From NCBI GenBank assembly GCA_016788465.1, contig JAEURV010000022.1, forward strand, positions 1 through 47,700: a stretch of DNA of 47,700 nt, read 5' to 3'. Below the pieces are notes generated by a model. That model was not told the DNA's origin and made no database searches. It saw nothing but the letters and a program-made list of their open reading frames with translations. Position 1 is the first letter of the stretch. Each line of letters starts with the position of its first letter. Below are positions 6,800 to 17,248 of the stretch, in pieces. The position numbers and the translations under genes are program-made. The DNA comes from Nitrospira sp. (lineage in GTDB: Bacteria; Nitrospirota; Nitrospiria; Nitrospirales; Nitrospiraceae).

Positions 6800-9286
6800 T
6801 TAATCCGATTGGTTCTCGGTTGTATCCTCCGACGTGGCGTCCTCTCGCTCGGCGGCCTCCGCTAATCTGGCGACGGCGACGACTCGGTCGCCGTCGCCGT
6901 CGAGATCCAGAATCCGAACACCTTGGGTATTCCGGCCGATTTCACGAATGTCATCCACTTTGCACCGTAGCACTTTCCCCTGGGCGGCCATCAGCATAAT
7001 CTGATCGTCATCTCGTACTTGCAGGAATCCCACGGCCAACCCGTTTCGCTCGGTGGTCTTGACGCTGATAATACCCTTTCCACCACGACCTTGCACCCGA
7101 TACTCGCCCACTGGTGTCCGCTTCCCATAGCCACCTTCCGTCACGGTCAGGATTGATGCGGTCGAATCCGGAGTCATGGTTTCCATCCCGATGACTTCAT
7201 TCCCTTCCTCGAGTGTGATTCCCTTCACACCATGTGCCATCCGGCCCATCGGCCTCACTTCCTCTTCTTTGAATCGAATCGTAATACCCTGTCGCGTCCC
7301 TAATAAAATTTCGCGCTGCCCATCGGTCAGTTGGACTCCGATCAATTTATCTCCGCTTTCAAGTCCTAATGCAATGATCCCGCCCTGCCTGGGGTTGCTG
7401 AATGCGGACAACTCCGTCTTCTTGATGATTCCTTTTCTCGTCGCCATCACGACATAGCGATCCTCACGAAACTCTTTGACCGGCAAGGTCGCGGTCACTT
7501 TCTCACTCCCGGATAGTGCAAGGAGATTGACGAGTGCTTTCCCTTTCGCTGACCGGCTGGCCTCAGGAATCTCGTGGACTTTCAACCAATAGACCTTTCC
7601 CGCGTCGGTAAAAAACAGTAACGAATCGTGGGTGGATGCGGAAAAGAGCGTCTCCACAAAATCCTCATCCTTGATGCCCATGCCGATTTTGCCTTTCCCT
7701 CCTCGTCGCTGAGCCCGGTAGAGAGACACGGCATTCCGCTTGATATACCCGGAGTGAGAGATCGTCACGATCACTTCTTCCGCTGCAATCAGGTCTTCAA
7801 GACTGATTTCGGCTTCCTCCTTAACGATCTGTGTCCGGCGGTCGTCTTTGTACGTTTCACGGATCTCAGTCAGCTCGTTCTTAATGATGGTGCGCACCAA
7901 CGACTCGCTGGCCAGCACGGATTTTAGATATTCAATTTGCTTGAGCACGTCCTGATATTCCTCGACGAGCTTGGTTCGTTCCAGCTGTGTCAAGCGCTGC
8001 AGTCGCATGTCGAGAATCGCATTGGCTTGGATCTCGGTCAGGCCAAATTCCCGCATCAACCCTGCACGGGCTTCGTCAGGCGATTGCGACCGTCTGATGA
8101 GGGCGATGACGGCGTCGAGATGATCGAGCGCGATTTTGAGTCCTTCCAGGATATGCGCCCGTTCCTCCGCCTTTCTAAGTTCGAAGGCAGTCCGCCGCAC
8201 CACGACCTCGCGTCGATGCTCTAGGAAATGATGGAGGATCTGTTTGAGAGTGAGGATTTCTGGCCGATTGTTGACCAGCGCCAACATGATGACGCCGAAG
8301 GTGGTCTCGAGTTGGGTATGTTTATAGAGATTATTCAATACCACCAGAGGAATTTCGTTCCGCTTGAGTTCGATCACCACTCGCACCCCCTCTCGATCCG
8401 ACGATTCATCGCGGAGATCGGAGATGCCCTTGATCCGGTCATCTTGAATCAACTCGGCTATTTTTTCGATCAGCTTGGCCTTGTTGACTTGATAGGGAAC
8501 TTCCGTGACGATGAGCCGCTCTCTCTCCGTGCGTTCATCGGTCTCGATCACGACTTTTGCCCGCAACCTCAACAGACCGCGTCCGGTCTCATACGCATCC
8601 TTAATCCCACCCATGCCATAGATGAAACCGGCCGTCGGAAAATCTGGTCCAGGGATCTTGTGCATCAACTGGGCGATCGTCACATCGGGATTCTCCAACA
8701 AGAGAAGCAATCCATCGATGATTTCACCGACATTGTGCGTGGGAATATTGGTTGCGTAGCCGACCGCAATGCCTCCCGCTCCATTGACCAGGAGGTTTGG
8801 AACTCTCGTCGGAAGAACCAGTGGTTCTTGCCGTGACTCGTCATAGTTAGGGCCGAAATCAACGGTTTCCTTGTCGATATCGGCCAGCATCTCCTCAGCC
8901 AGCTTCGTCATACGGGCTTCGGTATACCGCATGGCCGCCGGTGAGTCCCCGTCCATTGACCCATAGTTGCCTTGGCCGTCAACGAGTGGATAGCGCATAT
9001 TGAAATCCTGCGCCATGCGCACGAGGGTATCGTAGATCGCCGAATCGCCATGAGGATGGTAGTTCCCCATGATCTCGCCGACAATCTTGGCTGATTTTCG
9101 GTAGGCTCGATTGGAGGCCAAGCCCATCTCACTCATGCCGAAGAGGATCCGGCGATGAACCGGCTTCAACCCGTCACGAACGTCAGGCAATGCTCGCCCC
9201 ACGATGACGCTCATGGCGTAATCGAGGTAGGAGGACTTCATCTCGTCTTCGATCGCGATCAGACCTAACCGTTCATCTTGGGGCAT
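6800..9286 (-). CDS. gyrA: DNA gyrase subunit A
   Basis: The 828-residue full-length GyrA breaks and rejoins DNA during supercoiling. The catalytic tyrosine is Y121 in AAMRYTEARM. The quinolone-resistance region reads YHPHGDSAIYD, with S82 and D86 at the positions equivalent to E. coli S83 and D87, i.e. the wild-type, quinolone-sensitive residues. The GyrA box QRRGGKG (526-532), which distinguishes GyrA from ParC, is intact, and six beta-propeller blades follow to the acidic tail. GAGGAG precedes ATG 9286 by 5 nt. It lies 81 bp downstream of gyrB on the same strand, so the two probably share a transcript. Confidence 0.98.
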   Translation of the reverse strand: MPQDERLGLIAIEDEMKSSYLDYAMSVIVGRALPDVRDGLKPVHRRILFGMSEMGLASNRAYRKSAKIVGEIMGNYHPHGDSAIYDTLVRMAQDFNMRYPLVDGQGNYGSMDGDSPAAMRYTEARMTKLAEEMLADIDKETVDFGPNYDESRQEPLVLPTRVPNLLVNGAGGIAVGYATNIPTHNVGEIIDGLLLLLENPDVTIAQLMHKIPGPDFPTAGFIYGMGGIKDAYETGRGLLRLRAKVVIETDERTERERLIVTEVPYQVNKAKLIEKIAELIQDDRIKGISDLRDESSDREGVRVVIELKRNEIPLVVLNNLYKHTQLETTFGVIMLALVNNRPEILTLKQILHHFLEHRREVVVRRTAFELRKAEERAHILEGLKIALDHLDAVIALIRRSQSPDEARAGLMREFGLTEIQANAILDMRLQRLTQLERTKLVEEYQDVLKQIEYLKSVLASESLVRTIIKNELTEIRETYKDDRRTQIVKEEAEISLEDLIAAEEVIVTISHSGYIKRNAVSLYRAQRRGGKGKIGMGIKDEDFVETLFSASTHDSLLFFTDAGKVYWLKVHEIPEASRSAKGKALVNLLALSGSEKVTATLPVKEFREDRYVVMATRKGIIKKTELSAFSNPRQGGIIALGLESGDKLIGVQLTDGQREILLGTRQGITIRFKEEEVRPMGRMAHGVKGITLEEGNEVIGMETMTPDSTASILTVTEGGYGKRTPVGEYRVQGRGGKGIISVKTTERNGLAVGFLQVRDDDQIMLMAAQGKVLRCKVDDIREIGRNTQGVRILDLDGDGDRVVAVARLAEAAEREDATSEDTTENQSD

Positions 9287-9367
9287 TTCTTCTCCTCGAA
9301 TCGCACAGCCATGAGCGTTCAGGCATCAGCTCAGGAAGTTGATCGCTGCAGGCTGACGGCTTCCTCG

Positions 9368-11839
<2,472 letters not shown>

Positions 11840-11979
11840 CTACCTATTCCACTCTTGTGATCAGAGGACTTATTCTTGTTTGAGGCATAGCATTCGTCCA
11901 TGGATCGGCAGCGAGGCTTCGATACATGGAGGCACCCGGCAATGGTGGAGCCATGCCCGTAAATGCGTTCAACATCCTG

Positions 11980-13113
11980 TTAAATCTTCACCGGCATCAC
12001 AACACACTTAAAACCAGGGCTCTCCGGCTCCTGAATCAGACATGGACTCAGTGGGGTCTCCATCTGGAGAGAGATCGTTTCACCCTCCATCACGCTGAAG
12101 ACATCCAGAAGGTATCGGGCATTGAAGCCGGTCGTCAGACTTTCCCCCTCATAACGCGCGGGTAGCTCTTCGGTCGCTTCACCGAAGTCCGGGCTTGCTG
12201 AAAAGAGCGTCAACTTGCCGGACCCAAAGGAAAGTTTGACTGCGCTGGCCTTGTCTTTTGACAGAACGGATACACGACGCAGGGCACTCTCCAGATCCGT
12301 GCGATTGACGCTGATATGCTTGCCCCCGTCTTTGGGGATGACCTGTTGGTAGTTGGGATAACTCCCCTCCATCAACCGTGACGTCAGAAGAAGACCGCTC
12401 TTCCGAAAGATCATCAGATTTTTTGAAAACCCGATGAGTGGTTCCCCCTCTTCCCCTTCCTCCAGGAGATGACGAATCTCGTGAGCGGCTTTCTTGGGAA
12501 TAATCGCCTTCATCTCCTGAGGAGCGCCCGTCGGCTTGGCCCCAGCCTTGCCGACCTCCTGTTCCGCGACAGCCAGACGGTGACCGTCCGTGCCGACTAG
12601 TCGGAGGGTGGTCTTCTTCTCCGTCATGATCATAGTGACGAGGAGTCCGTTGAGAATGTACCGGGCATCGTTGTCTCCGGCTGCAAAGAGTGTCTTCCGA
12701 ATCAATTCGAGAAGCCCGTCTCCGGCTAGAGGCATTAATCCCTCCCGTTCGATGGCCGGCAACGCCGGATAATCGGAGCTAGGAAGGCCCACGACTTTGA
12801 ATTGGCTTCTCCCGGCCTGAATCGTCGTCCAGTTATTGTCCGTCGCCGTCAGCTCGATGTCACCAGCCGGTAATTCCTTCACAATCTCAAACAGCTTTCG
12901 TGCGGAGATCGTGACTCCCCCTGTCGATAACACCGTTGCCTTGTATAACCCTCTCATGCCGAGCTCAAGGTCTGTCGCGACGATCTCAACTCCGTCCTGT
13001 TTGGCTTCCAGGAGGATATTCGACAAAATCGGCATGGTGTTGCGCTTTTCCACGACGCCTTGCACCCGCTGAAGGCCCGTCAACAATTCATCTCGCCCGA
13101 TCCGTACTTTCAT
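11980..13113 (-). CDS. dnaN: DNA polymerase III beta subunit (sliding clamp)
   Basis: The 377-residue clamp is recognised by MKVRIGRDELLTGLQRVQGV at the N-terminus, KKTTLRLVGTDGHRLAVAE in the middle domain, and the typical C-terminal ending PGFKCVVMPVKI. It forms a ring dimer that tethers polymerase III to DNA. I start it at ATG 13113, which has GGGGGAG six nt upstream and gives the family's normal N-terminus; an upstream ATG at 13128 would add five residues but has no ribosome site. Only 23 bp separate it from the dnaA stop, so dnaA and dnaN are co-transcribed. The gap to gyrB (11837-11979) holds no gene. Confidence 0.97.
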   Translation of the reverse strand: MKVRIGRDELLTGLQRVQGVVEKRNTMPILSNILLEAKQDGVEIVATDLELGMRGLYKATVLSTGGVTISARKLFEIVKELPAGDIELTATDNNWTTIQAGRSQFKVVGLPSSDYPALPAIEREGLMPLAGDGLLELIRKTLFAAGDNDARYILNGLLVTMIMTEKKTTLRLVGTDGHRLAVAEQEVGKAGAKPTGAPQEMKAIIPKKAAHEIRHLLEEGEEGEPLIGFSKNLMIFRKSGLLLTSRLMEGSYPNYQQVIPKDGGKHISVNRTDLESALRRVSVLSKDKASAVKLSFGSGKLTLFSASPDFGEATEELPARYEGESLTTGFNARYLLDVFSVMEGETISLQMETPLSPCLIQEPESPGFKCVVMPVKI

Positions 13114-13136
13114 GGAAGGCTCCCCCATCGAGGTCG

Positions 13137-14483
13137 CTAACTGCGAAGAATCTGTTCCTTTAATGATTCGATCGTCGTCTGCAATCCTGTATCAGTCTCC
13201 TTTGCCTTTGTCACCTGGCGGCAGGCATGAATGATGGTCGTATGGTCTTTCCCACCGAATTGCCGTCCAATCTCAGGGTATGAGGCGTCCGTCAGTTCTC
13301 GACAGAGGTACATGGCAATCTGTCGAGGATGAACCAGTGTCTTGCTTCGTCGGCGCGATTTAAGCTCCGCGAGCTTGACATGAAATTGCGCACAGACGGC
13401 TTCCTGGATATCGTCCATCGCAACAACCTTTTTCTTGTCTCCAATAATATCCTTCAGGACATTTCTTGCGAGATCGAGGCTGATGACTTGCCCAGTAAGG
13501 GAAGCATAGGCTCCAAGGCGAACGAGACTCCCCTCAAGTTCTCGAATGTTACTCTTCATAGTGGTTGAAAGAAATTGAATCACATCCTCCGGGAGTTTGA
13601 CTCCTTCATCCTCAGATTTCTTCCTCAGAATGGCAATTCGCGTCTCGACGTCCGGGGGTTGCAAGTCCGCGATCAGCCCCCACTCGAATCGAGAGCGTAA
13701 GCGTTCCTCAATATCCGGCATGTCCTTGGGAAAGCGATCGCTTGAGAGGACGATCTGCTTATGGCCTTCATAAAGCGCATTGAATGTATGGAAAAATTCC
13801 TCTTGTGTCCGTTCTTTACCGACCAGGAATTGAATATCATCGATCATCAGCATGTCGATGTGGCGGTAGCGCTTTCGGAGATCCATCATTTTATCGTAGC
13901 GTATGGAGTTAATGACCTCGTTTGTAAATTGTTCGGTCGTTAAGTACGCGATTCGGAGATCCCTTTGTTCAGCGACATGATTCCCTATGGCGTTGAGGAG
14001 ATGGGTTTTTCCGAGTCCCACACCTCCGTAGATAAAGAGAGGGTTGTATGTTTGGCCGGGTTGCTCCGCCACGGCCATACAAGCCGCATGGGCGAACTGA
14101 TTTCCAGCTCCGACAACAAAGTTCCTGAACGTATATTTCGGGTTGAGGAGAATGCCACGTCGTGGCTTCGGTTGCGGCTGACTCTTCACTACTCCTTGAG
14201 GACTAGACTGCGGCTCAGCAGGACTGGATGCTGGTTTGTCTCGTACAACAAATGCAACCGTAAGAGGTTCACCCGCACCTGCTATGGCTACGGCTTCAGC
14301 AAGGAGTGCACCATAATGAGTATCCAACCACTCTCCAAAGAATTTATTGGGCACTCCGATGTAAACGGTTGAATTTTCAACCCTATCGAATTGCACCGGC
14401 AAGAACCACGTGTCAAAGACTTGTTTAGGCACTTTCTGCTGAATGTACTCAAGAGCTTCATCCCACTCAATCTCTATACTCAT
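13137..14483 (-). CDS. dnaA: Chromosomal replication initiator DnaA
   Basis: The ~448-residue protein has all four DnaA domains. Domain I (WDEALEYIQQKVPKQVFDTW) is followed by a Pro/Gln-rich linker (about 85-112). The AAA+ domain has Walker A GGVGLGKTH, Walker B MLMIDDIQF and arginine finger region RLRSRFEWGL. Domain IV has the DNA-binding signature GGKDHTTIIHACRQV. It melts oriC and recruits the replicative helicase. ATG 14483 is preferred; a GTG nine nt upstream (14492) is possible and AGAGG sits awkwardly between the two. DnaA-box-like sites at 14499-14507, 14511-14519 and 14522-14530 lie within 50 nt of the start, so autoregulation is likely. Confidence 0.97.
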   Translation of the reverse strand: MSIEIEWDEALEYIQQKVPKQVFDTWFLPVQFDRVENSTVYIGVPNKFFGEWLDTHYGALLAEAVAIAGAGEPLTVAFVVRDKPASSPAEPQSSPQGVVKSQPQPKPRRGILLNPKYTFRNFVVGAGNQFAHAACMAVAEQPGQTYNPLFIYGGVGLGKTHLLNAIGNHVAEQRDLRIAYLTTEQFTNEVINSIRYDKMMDLRKRYRHIDMLMIDDIQFLVGKERTQEEFFHTFNALYEGHKQIVLSSDRFPKDMPDIEERLRSRFEWGLIADLQPPDVETRIAILRKKSEDEGVKLPEDVIQFLSTTMKSNIRELEGSLVRLGAYASLTGQVISLDLARNVLKDIIGDKKKVVAMDDIQEAVCAQFHVKLAELKSRRRSKTLVHPRQIAMYLCRELTDASYPEIGRQFGGKDHTTIIHACRQVTKAKETDTGLQTTIESLKEQILRS

Positions 14484-14802
14484 ACGTCTCACTTACCTCT
14501 ATACACAGGATTACTCACACCTGTTGATAACTACTCCTTCTTGGTCGTTTTCTAGTAAAAAATGGGTGGTTAAGAGCACACTTGGCCACATTCAGTCGAG
14601 CTACTCTCCTCCCCCTCGGCAATCTATCAACAAGCTGCCCATTTATTTCCATATCCCTATACAGAGTATTTCCACAGGGTTATTCATACTGAAAATTAGA
14701 AAGTGTATGAATATTATCAATCACTTCCACACTATTCCCTCTATACACTTCCCTACTCCTAATCCGACGACGACGAATTTTCTTTATTCCAGAATATCGG
14801 AG
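14484..14802. promoter_or_regulatory. Putative oriC / dnaA promoter region
   Basis: A 319 bp AT-rich non-coding region between dnaA and the DsrH-like gene. Comparing it with the DnaA box TTATNCACA gives several one- or two-mismatch sites: CTATACACA (14499-14507), TTACTCACA (14511-14519), TTATCAACA on the minus strand (14522-14530), TTGGCCACA (14582-14590), CTATCAACA (14624-14632) and ATTTCCACA (14668-14676). An AT-rich stretch at about 14680-14800 could serve as the unwinding element. Location next to dnaA-dnaN is the classical oriC position. No perfect box occurs, so a site elsewhere near this block remains possible. Confidence 0.55.
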
Positions 14803-15057
14803 TTACAGAGTAATAACGCGATGACTTCTCAGTAGTAACTCAAGCAACTCCTTGTATGACAACAGATTCCCTTTTTCCCAAGGGAAACCAACTGCACTTT
14901 TCAACACTTTTCCTGCCGATAAAGACTTTTCAACTGCAATAACAATGGCACTCTTGTCTCCAGAAGACAAAAGAGGCGAGCTTTCATCTACCGGAGGCCG
15001 AACTAAATAAACTATTGATTCCACCGAAAACTCCACATTTAAAACACAAGTGTGCAA
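14803..15057 (-). CDS. Possible DsrH/TusB-like protein
   Basis: A short protein of up to 84 residues, beginning at a TTG (15057), whose reading frame overlaps the end of the upstream DsrF-like gene by 19 bp. N-terminal MHTCVLNV resembles the LHxL start of TusB/DsrH, followed by a region where the family has its helix-strand repeats (SAIVIAVEKSLSAG) and the C-terminal LLSYKELLELLLRSHRVITL typical of its last helix and strand. Sequence similarity is weak; the call leans on gene order and size (DsrE-like, DsrF-like, this gene). The start codon is uncertain and has no clear ribosome site, so translation is probably coupled to the upstream gene. It ends right at the candidate origin region. Confidence 0.55.
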   Translation of the reverse strand: MHTCVLNVEFSVESIVYLVRPPVDESSPLLSSGDKSAIVIAVEKSLSAGKVLKSAVGFPWEKGNLLSYKELLELLLRSHRVITL

Positions 15058-15380
15058 TCCATCGACTCAATCAGAGCAGCCACAATGGCTTCCGTCTCAC
15101 ACCGAACGGAAAACTCACCACTTAATGCTGATAGATCAAATGTTTTAGGGAGGATAAATGGAATATTCAGCTGCTCAATAGAGGGAAGGTATTTCTCAAG
15201 AATATCAAGATCAATGATGTCATCCGTATCGTCCGTCAACAAGCGAACAGCCTCACCAATCAATATAACCGTGGTGTTATGAGATCCAGCAACAAGTCCA
15301 AGAGCAATGCGCAGAGCCTCAACCGGCCTATGCGTAGTTCGTGGATCTTCTTGAATAATAACAGCGACGTTCTTTGACAC
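15039..15380 (-). CDS. DsrE/DsrF (TusC)-like sulfur-relay protein
   Basis: The 113-residue product has the DsrE/F fold pattern: an N-terminal strand KNVAVIIQEDP, a helix VEALRIALGLVAG, a strand TTVILIGEAVRLL, an acidic insertion, and C-terminal segments IPFILPKTF and TEAIVAALIESMDCTLVF. The RIALGLxAG...VILIGEAV motif matches the TusC/DsrF group, which in other bacteria forms a hexamer with TusD/DsrE and TusB/DsrH to pass persulfide sulfur. It starts at GTG 15380 with no visible ribosome site, 17 nt after the upstream stop, so coupling with the DsrE-like gene is likely. Only one Cys (near the C-terminus) is present, which is normal for a non-catalytic subunit. Confidence 0.7.
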   Translation of the reverse strand: MSKNVAVIIQEDPRTTHRPVEALRIALGLVAGSHNTTVILIGEAVRLLTDDTDDIIDLDILEKYLPSIEQLNIPFILPKTFDLSALSGEFSVRCETEAIVAALIESMDCTLVF

Positions 15381-15397
15381 TAGCGATTTGTCACGCG

Positions 15398-15715
15398 TTA
15401 CGTAAAAGAGATAAATGGCTTACAGGCATCAATGAGTCCGGACAGAACAACCAACCCACAAAGGGTGAACTCCTTTTCAAGATGAGTCGTTGAAACATGA
15501 TGCTGCTGACAGCCATATGCACACACAAACATTCTGACCCCTGCCTGGGCAAGTTTTTGATATGACGGGGATGTCATATTTTTAACCCCCTCATCAATGA
15601 GGTAGAGATACACCTCATGGCCGGTATCCAATGCTGCTTGGGCAAGCCCAATAACTGTCTCGGAGCTTTGGTGTGTCGGCGGAAGGGCTAGAAGGAATCC
15701 AATTTTTTGTTTCAC
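15398..15715 (-). CDS. DsrE (TusD)-like sulfur-relay protein
   Basis: A 105-residue DsrE-family protein: KIGFLLALPP at the N-terminus, helix ETVIGLAQAALDTGHEV, strand YLYLIDEGVKNM, then LAQAGVRMFVCAYGC. C65 lies where TusD/DsrE has its sulfur-accepting cysteine, and a second Cys (C69) follows four residues later, with QQHHV in place of the usual RRGV. The C-terminal LCGLVVLSGLIDACKPFISF corresponds to the family's last helix. Start is GTG 15715 without a strong Shine-Dalgarno. It is the first of three same-strand genes in the order D-C-B, about 107 bp after hisS. The family moves sulfur either to tRNA thiolation or in dissimilatory sulfur metabolism; which one applies cannot be told here. Confidence 0.75.
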   Translation of the reverse strand: MKQKIGFLLALPPTHQSSETVIGLAQAALDTGHEVYLYLIDEGVKNMTSPSYQKLAQAGVRMFVCAYGCQQHHVSTTHLEKEFTLCGLVVLSGLIDACKPFISFT

Positions 15716-15822
15716 AGGTTAATTCACAGGAATTTATGTGAATATTCAGCGCATTCGATATTTTATTCACCAGTGGGAGACTAAGTGGTTTTGAGGGGAA
15801 AGTCAATGGCTAAAAGCAGCAC

Positions 15823-17091
15823 TCAGGCAGGCAAAAGAAGCGGCTCTATCTGACTTGGAAGAGATGTTAAACGCACGTCATGCTGGCTCTTGGATTCCAT
15901 ATTTCGAAGCACTGCGAATCCCTTTGCAACCTCATCATCACCTAGTAAGAGTGTGAACTGACAGCCAATCCGGTCGGCTTGGCGTAGGTGAGCTTTTAAA
16001 GTTGTCGAACGGAAATCAGAGACAGCTGATATACCGAAGAGACGAAGCTCCTCAAGAGCGATAAGCCCTGCCACGGAACCTTTTTCTCCAAAACCGGCCA
16101 CATAGACCGTCTTATTACCGGAAAAGAGACATTTTTGAGAGTCCGGCAATAACATGGCTATACGTTCAAGCCCCACAGCAAAACCGACTGCCGGAGTCGA
16201 GATACCTCCGAGCGTTTCTACGAGCCCGTCGTATCGTCCGCCTGCTCCGACAGCATTCTGGGCACCAAGATTGGCTGCTGTGACCTCGAACGTCGTGAGG
16301 TTGTAATAATCAAGGCCGCGAACAAGCCGGTGGTTCAGGGAATAGGGGATATGAATGAGATCGAGACCGGCTAAAACTTGGGCAAAGTAAGAGCGAGCGG
16401 CCTCCGACAAAGATTCAGAGAGGCGGGGTGCAGGTTCCGTAATGCTACGACATTCTGGAACCTTACAATCGAGGACGCGAAGCGGATTGGCCTCGATGCG
16501 GTGTTTGCAATTGCCGCACAAATCAGCATGGTGGTGCTTGAGATACTCGACGAGTTGAGGACGATACGCTTCTCGATCGGCTGCCTGGCCAAGGTTGTTG
16601 ATTTCGAGCGTGAGGCTAGGAAGACCGAGCTCGTTGAGAAGACGCCACAAGAGGGCAATCACCTCTACATCAGCGCGAGGATCTGCCATTCCGTACGATT
16701 CCACCCCGAATTGATGAAACTGTCGTAGCCGTCCAGCCTGCGGGCGCTCGTGACGAAACATCGGCCCAGTGTAGAAATACTTCTGAGGCACCGGGATTGC
16801 CGCACGATTATGCTCGATATAGGCCCGTACGGTGCCGGCAGTCCCCTCCGGTCGTAGAGTCAATGAGGTGCCGTCCCGGTCTTGGAACGTATACATCTCT
16901 TTCTCAACAATATCGGTAGATGCCCCGATACTCCGTGCAAACAGGGTAGTCACCTCGAAAATTGGAATACGGATTTCGTGAAACCCATATCGGGTCGCCC
17001 ACCGCCTCGCAGACTCCTCGATAAACCGCCAGCGGGGGGTCTCTTCCGGTAGTAGGTCTTTGACGCCTTTGATACTTTTAATCACGGACAC
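15823..17091 (-). CDS. hisS: Histidyl-tRNA synthetase
   Basis: The 422-residue class II synthetase charges tRNA-His. Seen are IKGVKDLLPEETPRW at the N-terminus (motif 1 region IPIFEVTTLFARSIG), motif 2 YFYTGPMFRHERPQAGRLRQF, histidyl-specific LVRGLDYYNLTTFE and GAGGRYDGL, motif 3 VGFAVGLERIAML, and a C-terminal anticodon-binding domain (about 325-422). Start GTG 17091 has AAGGAG eight nt upstream. It is divergent from the ThyX-like gene with a 157 bp gap. The downstream gap to the DsrE-like gene (107 bp) shows no strong terminator, so read-through into the sulfur-relay trio is possible. Confidence 0.97.
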   Translation of the reverse strand: MSVIKSIKGVKDLLPEETPRWRFIEESARRWATRYGFHEIRIPIFEVTTLFARSIGASTDIVEKEMYTFQDRDGTSLTLRPEGTAGTVRAYIEHNRAAIPVPQKYFYTGPMFRHERPQAGRLRQFHQFGVESYGMADPRADVEVIALLWRLLNELGLPSLTLEINNLGQAADREAYRPQLVEYLKHHHADLCGNCKHRIEANPLRVLDCKVPECRSITEPAPRLSESLSEAARSYFAQVLAGLDLIHIPYSLNHRLVRGLDYYNLTTFEVTAANLGAQNAVGAGGRYDGLVETLGGISTPAVGFAVGLERIAMLLPDSQKCLFSGNKTVYVAGFGEKGSVAGLIALEELRLFGISAVSDFRSTTLKAHLRQADRIGCQFTLLLGDDEVAKGFAVLRNMESKSQHDVRLTSLPSQIEPLLLPA

Positions 17092-17248
17092 GGACTCATC
17101 TCCTTACGAAGGTGTCTGTCATACGGCAGAGTTCGCGCGGACTATAGCGGCGGCCTCTGCGGCAAGTCAACGTTGTGAAGCTTGCGCCGCCCTACATCGG
17201 AAGGTATAGTGCCCAGCATATGACCCTGGATCTGTCCCTCAACCAGCT

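Noticed and set aside
8228-8836. 202-codon plus-strand frame inside gyrA
   Set aside because: Antisense shadow of gyrA.
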